This document shows positions 1 to 12,100 of a stretch of 64,000 nucleotides of DNA, piece after piece. Positions within the stretch are counted from its first letter, which is position 1; the number at the start of each line of letters is the position of its first letter. The DNA is taken from assembly GCA_028023455.1 (NCBI GenBank), contig JAQFVV010006271.1, positions 5,849,048 to 5,913,047 of the forward strand, read 5' to 3'. The notes under the pieces are model-generated. The model worked only from the letters and a program-made list of their open reading frames with translations. It did no database searches and was not told where the DNA came from. The translations under genes and the position numbers were made by a program. This DNA is from Epiperipatus broadwayi. Lineage: Eukaryota > Onychophora > Udeonychophora > Euonychophora > Peripatidae.

Positions 1-205
1 ATATATATATGCTATTGAAACACTTTCCTTTTCACATTATCAATAATAACACACTTTTCGCAAAGAGTAAAATAGAAAAAAATCACCTATTTTTTAAATA
101 ACAGTTATTTATTCATAGTTTGAAGGAGGGACTGATTTACACCAATAATTAGATATATATGGAGTTATGTTAATTCAATGTTTACAGTTATCAATTTCTA
201 TACTG

Positions 206-459
206 TATATATATATATATATATATATATATGTTAAAACGAAGATTTGCACGGGTTAAATATATAAAATACATATTTTGCGGGTTCATCCGTGTTAAAA
301 ACTTTTAATACCAATACACTGACGTTTCGACTTGGTCACACAAGCCATCCACAGAGTTATAAAAAGGTAGAAAGACGGATTTCTACCTTTTTATAACTCT
401 GTGGATGCTTGTGTGACCAAGTGAACGTAGTTTTGGTTTGTTTTTAGGTGCCAAATATG

Positions 460-541
<82 letters not shown>
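206..541. repeat. Foldback repeat (family C, copy 1) with flanking (AT)n
   Basis: A near-perfect hairpin has arms at 330-373 and 380-422 and a 6-base loop (374-379); the arms differ by a one-base indel. The arms carry ACGTTTCGACTTGGTC and its complement. (AT)n tracts flank it at about 206-232 and 466-538. A second member at 58390-58605 shares the outer sequence (ACGAAGATTT, GGTTCATC.GTGTTAAAAA) and the ACGTTTCGA motif, so this is a dispersed family. The minus-strand block GATGGCTTGTG...CAAGTCGAAACGTC resembles the hammerhead region of Penelope-like elements, but no stem I pairing is evident. I see no coding capacity. Confidence 0.7.
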
Positions 542-2599
542 TGATGTAAACAGTTAGAAGAAGAAGAAATTGACAAACTTAGTAGTAAAGAGGAGTTGAA
601 GTATAATTTTAAAAAATCTAAAAAAAAGAAAGGAAAACAGTTTATTGAGAAAATAAAAAAGTGAAATATATTTGAATAATACTTAAATAAAGAGGATTTA
701 CAAATCTATGTTAGAAGCTCTGTGAGGTGGGGAATAAAAGAAACAATAAAAGGAAAAGTCTACAGACCATTTGGAAAAAGGATATATCTATTTGCATTTT
801 TTAAATGTAGAGTAATTGTTGGGAGTCAGAGAAAATTGTTGTGCAAAAATTGCATTTAGGAGATTATTGTATGATGATAGTAATTTATATTTGTAAAATA
901 TTTTTTTTGATAAAGTTAAAATTATTTCATAATCTGGATTTGATAATTGAATCTGAGATGATTTTTTTAATTTTTCGTAAATTCTATTAGACGATAGCAT
1001 CCCTGAGACTTGTTCTCACTTTAATTTAAAAGCAGTTTGAGAGTTTATAGTGTTTTTAATTTATCAGTTGTAATGTTATTTATTAAATGGTTTTTAAGTA
1101 GACATACTTGGGTATGTGAAAATGCTAGTACTATTTTTATGATCTCTAGTGATATTTGTTTCACCTTAGGTCCAGCTTATGGATGATTTTGTGTAAAGAT
1201 AAATTGATATAAAATATTTGATAGAATTAATTAAATGGTGTAGCTCTAAACATTACAATGCTATAATTAAGTTTCAAATCATCTAGCATTAACAGTATGA
1301 TTATTTAACTATAATATGATTTTGCTTAGCTACATTATTTTCTTCAGTAATGGAAAACAGAATGTCAATTTACTTAAAACTAAATTGCAACAGAATAATG
1401 TTTCAATGATATCCTTGCCATCACATTCAGACTTCATTTATGACATATTCTAAACTAAACAAAATTATTAGTATGAATCCCTTATATTACAATTAAGATC
1501 CAGGTATAAGAATGCCTGTATTTCAAATCTTTTAGACAATTTTAGAAAGATTGTAGTCTGTTTCTAGACTTTTAATATTTTAAATCTACACCAACTCTGA
1601 TTGTTTTTCTGTATGTTTTATTCTTTGCTTAATATGTGTACTTCTCAAACTTTAAATTAAATAGTTTGTTAAACAATAAATCTTTGTATGGTATTGGTTT
1701 TCATTTCACCATTTAGTTTAGTATCAAGAATATAAGATAAATAAATCCTTGTCACTTGACTTAACTATTGAAATATAATATAAAATATGAATTTGGGGTA
1801 TTGTCTTATTAGTTCTAACCAGCTGCATGCTCTTTGTCTCCACATGTTTAGAATTATAATATTCTGATTTGCACAATTGATTTAAAACCACTTCTGCCAG
1901 TCATTGCTTTTCAAAACCAAAAATTGTTCAGAATGAATATATTGTACTTTCACTTTCAACTTACTATTTTTTTATAGCAAAAATGATTGTGAATGATTTT
2001 GTAATATTGTCATAAAGAAAATTCCAATGAAGTTTGACAATGGATTACCTTCAGAAAGTAACCAAGTCTTTATTTGCATATTGCTTGGTAATCAAAATTT
2101 CCATAACAATGACTCCAATTTTGATGATATGATTTGTTTTCATGGTAACAATTTATTTGTAATCTTTTTTCAACATATATTGCCAATATACTCATTAAGC
2201 AATACATTTGTATTAAAGATTTGTGGCATTCAGAAAGCAGGAAATTTGTACAATAGACTCAAACTCTACTAGGAAGTCATTGATTAGTTTATTTATGTAT
2301 ATAAAAATATATTCAAACCACATTGACTTTCTAACATTTTTATGTATATTCATAACAGTTAAAAATAAAGTTTTTGTGTAGCAATCAACATTCAAATTAA
2401 TTAAAAAATAATCTCATTTTGCATAAAGCTAAATGGTTGTAAATGTAAATCACACAATAATAGACAAACTTATTTACACAGAAGTATTCAATATGTTATC
2501 AAGACAATCTCTATAAGTAAAAAATGAATTCCATATTTCCTGAAGATATTAATATAGATATGAATGTCAACACAGTCTAAGTGAAACATTCATGTCTAT
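542..2599. other. AT-rich non-coding stretch
   Basis: No gene, RNA or complete element recognised. Short open frames here have no family features. The part at 790-980 shows weak similarity by eye to 59990-60100 (ATTGTA.GAT.GTAGT and TTTCATAATCT blocks in the same order), possibly an old repeat. Confidence 0.6.
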
Positions 2600-3027
2600 A
2601 TAAGATGTTAGACCAGAATGAAAGGTGGAATCTGTTTCTTACTTATAGAGATAGTTTTGACAACAGATTGAAGATTTCTGATTTAGGTAAACTTGATTAC
2701 TATCATGTGGTTTACATTTGTGAACTACTTAGCTTTATGCAAAATCAGATTTATTATGTAAATAATAATAAATAGTAATGGAGTTTGAATAATTTGAAAT
2801 GGTTATTTATTAGTCTACATTCAAAACAGATTATATTTTTCTGTTTAATGGAGTTTATTTAAACTCTCATGAATTAAAAAATTTCCATCTGCTACAATTC
2901 AAATATCTACTTTCTTGTCCATATTAAGATCTGAGATTAGAGTGAAAGGTGTAATCCATCTTTTATTTATAGATGTTGCCTTGACAACAGATTAAAGATT
3001 CTTGCTGTTGATAAGTTTGATTGCAAT

Positions 3028-3066
<39 letters not shown>
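2600..3066 (+). repeat. Diverged direct duplication followed by (AT)n
   Basis: A segment at about 2600-2710 (TAAGATGTTAGACCAGAATG, then TTTTGACAACAGATTGAAGA) recurs in diverged form about 325 bases downstream at 2925-3030 (TAAGATCTGAGATTAGAGTG, then CTTGACAACAGATTAAAGA). The second copy runs into an (AT)n tract at 3029-3065. Neither copy has a credible reading frame. The duplicated unit is not assigned to a known family. Confidence 0.55.
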
Positions 3067-3924
3067 CTCTTAAGTGCCATAGTTCATTTGGTTGATAAAT
3101 TAATTTTACTCTGAATTACCAACAGTGTTGACTAAGGTATGCTTATAAACATCACATCTACCAAGAATATGTTGATTCCTTCTATTTTTGATTCCTTTGT
3201 TCAAAATTTAGAGTGTTTTTAAGGCATAACTTGGGGGAGAGTGATTTCCTCCCTTTGTTTACACACACACACATATATATATATATTGAGCAATGTTTAA
3301 GTCCATGATTCTATCTTATAATTAAGATTTATTAAACTAGCTTTTAAATTAGAATGTGATGGCACAAAATGTTATCTACTACCAAGGTAAATCTGTAATG
3401 AAGATTACTTACCTAAACCCTAGATGATTTTTTTTAAAAATACTACTAATCAAATAATATCCAATATTTCTCTAGTAAATACAATATCGAAATCATGGTT
3501 TTTTAAAACCAATTTGAAAAATCCTAAGGATTCTTTGATAATTCTTATATATACATATATTTACCTCCAAAATTTCTTTTAAAAGTAATTTTAATTCAAA
3601 TTCAATCTCTAATTACTCTATATATAAAATGAAAATAGAAGCAAATAATGCAGTCAATTAAAAATCCCAGATTCAAATGTTAAATATATGCTAATAAAAA
3701 GTAAAAAAATAAATAAAGTTGCATTTTTAAAAAAAAAAAAAAAAAAAAAAACTTATTTAACCTGAATAAAACATAACTTATATTTCTCCTCATAGAGAAA
3801 TAATAAACATTTTTGGCAACATTTTCTCTGAGTTTTTAATATATATCATTCCATAATTAATTGTTGATAAAATAAAACTTTTAATATTGCTGAAACACAA
3901 CACCTGTGATAAAAAAAACATTAA
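3067..3924. other. AT-rich non-coding stretch with simple repeats
   Basis: It contains a short (AC)n/(AT)n tract at about 3261-3287 and a poly-A run at about 3727-3751. The rest is unremarkable. Confidence 0.6.
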
Positions 3925-4250
3925 TAATTATTTATTTACAGAGATTCTAAACTCTCCCTACAGTAGCACCATTCAGTGCAAGCCAGTGTAATCAATGGAT
4001 GCAAGAAGGTTTGTTGCATAAAATCCATTTCTAGTGCCTACTCATCAAATATCCTCAGACTAGTTTCAAGCCAGAGACTAGTCTGGGGATATTGGATGAG
4101 TAGGCGATAGATACCTTCTTGCATCCATTGATTACTCAGGCTTGCACTGAGTGATGCTATTCTGGGGAGAGTTTAGCATCTGTGTAAACAGCTTGTGTAA
4201 GCATAAAGAATGATGATCATGTGATGTTTAGCGGTTTAATTATTTATTTA
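3925..4250. mobile_element. Foldback repeat, family A, nearly complete, with 14-bp direct repeats
   Basis: The insert (3939-4236) is a palindrome-like repeat. The left arm (AAACTCTCC, GTGCAAGCCAGTGTAATCAA, TGCCTACTCATC, CTCAGACTAGTTTC) is mirrored by the right arm (GACTAGTCTGGGGATATTGG, GAGTAGGC, TTGATTACT, GGAGAGTTTAG). The arms meet at 4058-4083. It is flanked by identical 14-base direct repeats TAATTATTTATTTA at 3925-3938 and 4237-4250. The right end carries about 80 bases (ending in the complement of TAAACCGCTAAACATCACATG) that the left end lacks. Direct repeats of this length are typical of target-primed retroposition rather than of cut-and-paste DNA elements; that step is inference. AT-rich context makes chance matches easier, but 14 identical bases exactly at both ends is persuasive. 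Confidence 0.75.
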
Positions 4251-5474
4251 ACAGTAAATTTGCTCTGACCCAATTGATAAAATAATAAAATGTAATGTGT
4301 GCATGATAAATATATATATTAAAAATAAAGTATGAAAAAAAGTGTTATAAATCAGTATTTTTCCATAAGCATTTGTGTTTTTTTTTGTTCCAAATTTTGT
4401 TAAAATAGAATTGTCAAAATAGTATTGCTACAAAAGATGGAATTGATGGAAGCAAGAACAGAGGATTGGGTGCTAGAGGTGATAGGGGAGAGTAGAACCT
4501 CCCTATAAATATTAACAAAACCATTAAAACATAATGTTCTTTTTTGAAAGTAATAAAATATATACATCAGGTCTTTAATGTGTCTTGTCACTTGCTAGAA
4601 ACTTTCTAATCATAGAGTATTGTGTTTTTCAATGGAATATTTGATGCCAAAATCGAGTAGTTTATAAGATGTATGTTTTTAATTTATTAGCCCAAAACAT
4701 ATTTGTGCTATTCATAAATATTCTAAATATAACTGTTTATTCATTTTAATATTTTAGCAGGGAAGGGATATTATGGACCTTCTTTTGCTTTTGGGTATTG
4801 AAGTCTTTGTTCTCATCAAATGTTTTATAAAATTAAGAATAAAATATCTATAAAGATTTCAAGCTCCAAATTATTGACCACTTTAGTAGCTATAAGTCTA
4901 ATCTCTTGAATGCAGTTGAGATGCAAATAATCTTTAGTGTTGTCATCAAGATTGTACTCTTAATATTAATATGAGAGTTTTATATTATAATAATGTAAAT
5001 TAATTTCATTATATTGTTTATTTTGTTTGTGGGATGGGGTGGGGGATTTGAGCATCAAATTGATAGGCAGAGCATAACAATTATATTGAAATAGTCATAC
5101 AGAGATTTTCCCCTCTGTCAGTTGAAAATAATCAAGAGAACTTGTTTTTGAATTTGTGACTTTTACAATGGTCTAAACTATTAACGTATTCAAGGTAACA
5201 GTAATTGCACACACATGTCAATGTAAAACCTGCCATTATAAGTAAAATGAATTTATGGCATTTATTTACTTATCAGTGCTGATGTAAAGCTGTTATTCAT
5301 TCTATGCAATACTTTCATTAACAATAACATATAAGTTTGTATTATTTTAACTTTGCAGATATTTTTTGGTTTCATGTTGTGTCCATTTATGTTTTCTGCA
5401 TTATTGTATCTTTATTCCATCCAATTTGTCTGCCATTATCTATTTTTCTCTTCATTATATTGTCAATATATCTT
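4251..5474. other. AT-rich non-coding stretch
   Basis: Nothing recognised. A G-rich patch near 5030-5045 (GGGATGGGGTGGGGG) is the only compositional feature. Confidence 0.55.
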
Positions 5475-6480
5475 TAAACCACTAAACATCACATGATCAC
5501 TATTTCTTATGCTTGTTCATAACTGTTATTAAAACAGGCAAAACTCTCCATACAGTGGTGCCACTTAGTACAAACCAGATTAATCAATAGATGCCAGAAG
5601 GATTGTGCTTCAAATTCCTATCTAGTGCTGAAACAGTAAGATTCGTATTCAAATCTTAAGTTTCACCTTTTTCTGTCGTCTCTCACTGACCGATATATCC
5701 CACCCAAATTTAAACTTTTTGGTATCGAGTTGTGTGTGTAGCAATCTTAGAAATGTATAAATATATGTAGAATTCAGCATAAACATGCACACATTTCGAT
5801 CTCAAATTAAACGCAATAAATAGGTATAAAATAATATAATTTAGATTTCTTTTAGTTATATAATTTTGTATAATTTTAATCGTTTATTTTGGATTATAAA
5901 GTTCGTATTTATTGCTTTGTTTAAATTTCATTTAATAATAATTCTAAAAATATCTGATGTAATATTTAATTAAAAGTTAAAATAATCTTATGTTCCCTTT
6001 TTGTTTTTGAAATTTAAAAGCATCGATCAGTGATAGATAATAGATTAATTAAAGAAAAATTCCCCAAAATTAATTAGTAAATGTAAAATGTAAACAATAG
6101 AACGGCAGCTTTCTTTAATTAAAAACCAACTAAATGCATTGATTATCCTCAGGGCAGATTAAGTAGAACCTAAAAATATCTTAACAAAAATGTGAAGGAT
6201 CAAGATAAAAAAGAGGCCATCTTAGACTTGCTGGAGACATTCACTTAAACTTTAGCTTTGCTCTCGATCACTGAGAGTCTCCAAAAATATAAAAATAATT
6301 TGTTCCTGCCAAGGTATGACCGAGTAAAGCACCTAGATTATTCTCCATCGGGAGGTGGCCTATCGGATGCTGAACTTTCCATTGCCCGTCATAAATTCAC
6401 CATGAAGATCTGCTACCTGAAATGAATGAGAAAGCTGCTGCTGCCATGAAATTAAATGAATATCTACATACAAGAAAGAC

Positions 6481-6690
6481 TTGCCACTCATGAACTTTTT
6501 GCTGCTGTGAAAGTAAAATGAAACGTCTAAATACAAAAAAGAATTGCCACTCATGAACTTTTTGCTGCTGTGAAAGTAAAATGAAACGTCTAAATACAAG
6601 AAAGACTTGCCACTCATGAACTTTTTGCTGCTGTGAAAGTAAAATGAAACGTCTAAATACAAGAAAGAATTGCCACTCATGAACTATTTG
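6481..6690. repeat. 63-bp tandem repeat inside the LTR
   Basis: Units start at TTGCCACTCATGAAC (6481, 6544, 6607, partial 6670), spaced exactly 63 bases. The unit length is a multiple of three, so the minus strand reads through all units as a 21-residue repeat containing FLYLDVSFYFHSSKKF. The 3' LTR has one full unit (14706-14768) and the start of the next. I treat the frame as a by-product of unit length rather than as a gene, though it lies downstream of another antisense frame on the same strand. Confidence 0.85.
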
Positions 6691-7274
6691 CTACTTAACC
6701 AATGGACTCAGAAAACTTCTTATAAAACAGGTACCTGTGTTCAAACTCTAGAGTACTCTAATAATATGCTATAGCTATTCTTCATATTACTTATCTAAAT
6801 TTATAAAATGTAAAAACTATCATTTGTATAACTAAAACTGAATAATTAACTTAATGTGTAAATTTCTCTCTAATCTAGCTTACCTCATTCTGTCTTGGGT
6901 GCGTATTTCTATAATCTACATTTCTATCTATAGTTATTATTTAATTATTGCATGCTCATAATTATTTCAATTTTCAAAGTTTAAATCTTTGATCGCTTAA
7001 AACAATGAATGCATGTCAAATTTTCATTAATATTTACTTTCTTTAATAACTTAACTTTCATATAAATCGACACGCATTCAATGCTTCATTTATTGTAATG
7101 CAGGGGTCTACTACTTCGCAAATGGCTGACATATTAGTTATAATAATTCCCAAGTTATATAGGTTTTGTATTTATTAAATAATAAGTGAATAATTCCAGA
7201 AAATTAAATTTCTTTGAGAGTTACCAACGTTCTTTAGTAAATGTTGATAATGGAGAGCCGAATTAGAAATCTAT

Positions 7275-7580
7275 TTAAATCTCATCATAATCAATTATCA
7301 GTATACATGTGTTACATTTTAGAGATGCGATGACCCATTCCGCCGTGAAATTTTCGGATTCTTCAGGGTTGAAATTAACCCCAGTCGTCCTACACAAGCT
7401 GGCATAATGGGTGCTCCCGTAGGATTTGACAATGTCATGCAGCCAGCTGGCAAATCGCGCCATGTACCGCTTGTCCCTGGTTATGCTTATGTGACACCTT
7501 ACTTTGTCGGACCGAGGCAGAAACCAGTCTGATATTCTTATAAACCCATTCGCGGCATTGCAGTTTCGATATACTGCCAT
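7275..7580 (-). CDS. Hypothetical antisense LTR frame, 5' LTR copy (101 aa)
   Basis: Minus-strand frame of 101 codons. It matches the 111-codon frame of the 3' LTR (15379-15714), with about ten residue differences and no stops. The longer start is lost here because the upstream ATG is ACG. The region is clearly GC-richer than its surroundings. No family is recognised; it is rich in tryptophan, tyrosine, histidine and arginine and has no obvious signal or membrane segment. Almost all differences between copies change the amino acid, so there is no sign of selection since the insertion. It could be an exon of an antisense accessory gene or a captured sequence. Confidence 0.3.
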   Translation of the reverse strand: MAVYRNCNAANGFIRISDWFLPRSDKVRCHISITRDKRYMARFASWLHDIVKSYGSTHYASLCRTTGVNFNPEESENFTAEWVIASLKCNTCILIIDYDEI

Positions 7581-8507
7581 TCCATATCGCCTTTCTAAAG
7601 CATACCACGTGTTCCTTTGCTCAATTCTATTATTCTATATATCACTCCGCCTCTGCAATATCTTCGTAATTCACTCTCAAATAAATGTTTGCCCTTAGTT
7701 ATAAATAAATATTTTAATTAAATAAATATATGTCTGCCGTTACTCTTATAACCCATACTTTAGACTCTTGCATTGCAAAGATATAAATTCCTCCAGGCAT
7801 GCATTAGAAATACTTACTCCAGAATTTTAGGTAGCTAGATTACGCCTTTAAATAAGTGAATTCCTTTTGTAAACATTTCAGTATCGGAAATACCGCTACT
7901 GAGTCCTCAAGATCAAATAATGTCTAAACAAGTAAATGTATTCCTTTTGTAAACATTACAGTATCGGAAATACCGCTACTGAAATCCCCAATATAAAATA
8001 ATGTCTAAATAAATAAATATATTCTTTAAAATATAATCATGTCGCAAATTCCGCTACTGAAGCTTTCAATCCCTAAAATATTATTAGTCAATGTTTTATT
8101 AAAATGTATTATAAATAATTTCAAACTGTATTAATAAATAATTTCAAACTATATGTCTGCAGTTACGTTTCATTTATTCGATACCCATTCTATATAATAT
8201 TTCCTCGATTATGTAAATATGAATGTTTAATTAATATTAGTTTGATTATTGGCTAACTCAAGAATAAATCATGAATCTCTTGCATCTCCCTGACCACCGT
8301 GCCTAAGGAAATATTTACTAATGTCGCATCAGGTGTGTTGTTTCGTGGATTGTATTGTGGAACCGATAAACTATGTTCGAACTCAGTACCACGGGTGGCT
8401 TCGCTACTCGATGGTGCTGCTGTTCTGTAAGGTGGTCGAATTCTGCACTATGTTTACGAGTCACACGTTTTCTGACCATTACATAGTTAAATTTTTTTTT
8501 TAGCGTT

Positions 8508-8527
8508 TGGCGCTTTCCAACGTGGAG
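8508..8527 (+). promoter_or_regulatory. Possible primer binding site (tRNA-Lys-like)
   Basis: TGGCGC, then three or four extra bases, then CAACGTGG, 24 bases after the 5' LTR. Without the insertion this would match the complement of a tRNA-Lys 3' end as used by some retroelements. The distance from the LTR and the interruption make it weak. Confidence 0.3.
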
Positions 8528-9154
8528 TGTTAGATACAAAAAACCCATATATACCCTGAGCAAAATATAACGCATATAAATTTCTTTTAGCGTTCGTTAC
8601 TCGAGTTAGCTAATTAATCTATATATATACGATTTTGTTTTGATAAAAATAATGAAAAAAAAAGTAAATCGAGTGAAATAATGTGGGTCGAGTAAATGAA
8701 AGGACAGCAGGCATAATAACAAATTTAAGGAAAGCAGGGAGGTGTGTGTAAGTTAAGAAGGAACGAAAATACTCGGATCTAAGGAAATATTTTGCTTTAT
8801 ATATATATGTCAAAAAAAAAAGTAATCAGTCATTAAATGAGAAAGCAAGTAGCATTGAATTTTTTTTATTAAAACACCGTTATATATATAGCATAGACAG
8901 CAGAAGCTTGTTATATATGTTAATAGTAAATATTTTGTTAAAGTACAAATATATATATCATAGACAGCAGTAGCTTATTATACACGTAACCAGTAGTTCG
9001 CTATAATATATATGTTAAATATGTTAAACGCAGCAATATAGAGATAGGGCAATGTAGAGTAGGTGAGGGCAGCGAAAGAGTGTTATAGGGCCAATATACT
9101 GGTGGGGAGTAGTCAAATGCTAGTAGTATAAAATAAATAAATCACATTAAGAAA
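8528..9154 (+). other. 5' leader of the LTR retrotransposon
   Basis: Non-coding leader between the primer site and gag. It contains a short repeated block (TATATA.CATAGACAGCAG.AGCTT) at about 8885-8915 and 8950-8980. No conserved frame. Confidence 0.55.
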
Positions 9155-12100
9155 ATGGAATCAGAAAATATTGATATACAGCAAGTAGATTTATCTGAAG
9201 CTTTGGAGTCAACACCCGAGCGAAGGGAAGCTCCGCAACAATACAGAGGATCAATGGACTTAAATTTCAAGTTCATGGAGGAAATACTCAGACAGAGTAT
9301 GCAAGAAATGAAGGAAATGTATGAGGAGGAGATGAGAAAAAGAAGAGATGAAGACTCAAAACAGAGACAGGAAGAAGAAAAGGTGAGAGTTAGAGAGTAT
9401 CAGGAATTTCAAAAATTTGTCTTGAGAGAGTCAGGAATAATAGCAAACGAATATAGAATAACCCAAGTCAATAAAGAGGGGGGAAATATAAGGACAAAGG
9501 AGGTTAGACCTCAAAGCTACTTAGGAAAGATTATTCAGATAAAAATCTTTAGAGGAGAGACAGGAGAAAATCCTCAAGCCCACTTAGAGAGCTTACAAAG
9601 TTTCTTTCAAGTGCCTAAGGCAGAAGCAGGTGAACAGATAGCTATTGCCAGTTACCATTTACAGGGCTATGCCAAAGACTGGTGGGATATGGTGAAATGG
9701 AAACCTAAAACTATAGAGAAGTACACAGATGAGTTAATGAAACAATATTGGAGCGACAAGCATCAAATTGATATCTACAACATGCTCTGTCATGAAAAAT
9801 ACGGAGCAGTACCCCGAGAAACACATGCTCAGTTTTTCCTCCGCCAAGCAAACCGATTTAAATCTCTCACGATGTTCGCATTGGCAGATAGACATATCAT
9901 TGGAACGATTCAACAAAATATGCCAGTAACTACCCAAAAGTTGATGATGATAAGTGGCATCAAAGACATTGAAGAGATGGAAGAATTTCTTGCGGTTGTA
10001 GATGATAGCCATTGGTCTGAAAGTCTAGTAGATCACGAATGGAAGCAGGAGACCAGACAACAGCAATCAGCGACTACTAGCAATCATAGTGAGAAAGAAA
10101 GAAACCAAATGGCAACTCGATCAAGTGGGATGTCAGTAAAAGATTACCAGTACCAGAATTCATCTTGCCAGCAGCTGAGAGTAGTGGAGATGACTAACCT
10201 AACGTCAGTCATCCAGGAAGAGGATCCCACTTGGGGACTTCAGATTGGCCCTTGCCCAATTATTAATACAAGAATCGGGGCCTCAGTTGCACAAATTCTT
10301 CTTGACACAGGCATCCAGATTTCCTGTGTTTCTAGAGAGTGGTTAACAAATTATGAAAAACATGGACTCATACCCAGGCTTCCCGCTCGCCCAATCCAAA
10401 TGAAGCTGGCTGATGGGAGGACGACCAGAACTGAAAACTATCAAGTCTGGTTGGAAATATCGATAGAAGAAGCCAATGCAGGACACGCCTTCTTAGTGAT
10501 AAGAGGACTAATTCAGGATGTGATAATTGGGTCCGACTTCTTAACCCAACATGAATGTATCCTGGACTATAAAAAAAAGATACTAACTTTCCAGCAGGAG
10601 CAGATTAGTTTTGATACAAATAAGCAAACTGAAGAAATCCAATTAAGATGTCTGGAGGCCATTCCTGATGAGGATATCCAAGAAAAAATTACGGGATCAT
10701 CGTTAGACAAGGTAGAGGACCAATTCCAGTTACAAAAATTACTTACGGAAAATCGTACCATATTTTCTCAGGTCCCAGGTGAAATTAGTGATTACATCCA
10801 TCGGATACGAGTAAAAGAAGAGATGCATTGCCAGACCCGCAAATACCCTATCCCATTTCAGTATCAAGAAGAGGTGAATGCTCAAATTAAGCAGATGATT
10901 GACTGGGGTGTAATTGAAAAGGGGTCATCACCCTATAATAACCCGTTAGTCGTAGTCAAAAAGAAAGATGGAACCATACGATTGTGTCTCGATGCTAGAA
11001 CATTAAACAACATTACTATACTTGAGTGGGACATCCCACCACCCATCCAAGAAACATTCCTCAAGTTGACTGCTAAGAATATTTTCTCTACCCTTGACCT
11101 AACTGCCAGTTGCTGGCAAATGGCTCTCCACCCCCAGGATCGAAAATATACTGCGTTCAGATACAATGGGCAAACCCACATGTTTAAGAGAGTACCGTTT
11201 GGGCTGATAAATAGCGGGGCTGGCCTCATGAGGTGTTTGGACCAAGTATTGTCAGAAAGATTAAAAAAAAATTTGGTATGTTATGTAGACGATGTAGTAG
11301 TTGCGTCTAGAGACATTGCAGAACATCTGGAGGATTTAAAGCAATTTTTCGATGAGTGCACCCAGAAAAATATAACTGTTAATTTAAAAAAAAGTTTTTT
11401 CGCATTGAGGGAAATTTCCTTTTTAGGCCATATTGTAAATGGTCAAGGAATTAGGGCTCACCCTGACAAGGTCGCAGCTATTAAAAATTTCCCTAGGCCC
11501 ACGAACCGAAAACAAGTTTGATCATTTCTGGGCCTTTGCAATTACTATCACAAGTTTTACCCCCATTTTGCCAAAGATACATCATTACTAGTAGAATTGA
11601 TAAGACCTCACCACCGATGGGAATGGACGAAGACCCATGAAGAAGACTTCAGTCGAGTAAAGAGAAGATTTTTAGAGACTGTGATGTTACACTACCCAGA
11701 TTTTACCCGTCCTTTTTATTTGCAGACTGATAGCAGTCAGAAGGGATTGGGCGTGGTTCTATTTCAAGTCAACCCAGAAGGCCAACACCAAATACTATAT
11801 TTTAGCAGCCATACTCTGAAAGGAGCCGAAAAGAACTACACAGTGACGGAACAAGAGACACTAGCAATCGTGTGGTCATGCAATAAGTTCAAGCAGATGT
11901 TGCTGGGTTCAGAAGTGATTATCATTACTGACCACCGGTGTCTCGAATTCCTAAATAAAAGTTACCTGAACAATGACCGCCTCATCAGATGGAGTCTTTC
12001 ACTTCAAAGATTTCATTATAAAGTCGTCTACTGCCCTGGGCCTGAAAATACGGTGGCCGATATATTAAGTCGACATCCTATAGAACTGGAGCCACACAAC

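Larger units (their letters stand above)
5629..8483 (+). repeat. 5' LTR (2855 bp)
   Basis: It matches 13854-16566 along its whole length. It is longer than the 3' copy mainly because it carries three full 63-base units (from 6481) where the 3' LTR has one, and an extra ATAAATAATTTCAAACT duplication near 8110-8135. A second internal repeat of about 80 bases recurs three times at about 7870-8090 (TTTGTAAACATT, CAGTATCGGAAATACCGCTA). Two GC-richer islands (about 7320-7620 and 8320-8470) stand out from the AT-rich remainder and are readable on the minus strand. Confidence 0.92.

Noticed and set aside
6360-6680. 106-codon minus-strand frame with a repeated 21-residue unit
   Set aside because: Explained by a 63-bp tandem repeat whose length is a multiple of three; no family features.
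8318-8575. Open frames on both strands at the end of the 5' LTR
   Set aside because: GC-richer LTR end sequence is open on both strands; no domain, and the two LTR copies differ at the frame ends. Mentioned only as a possible partner of the antisense frame.
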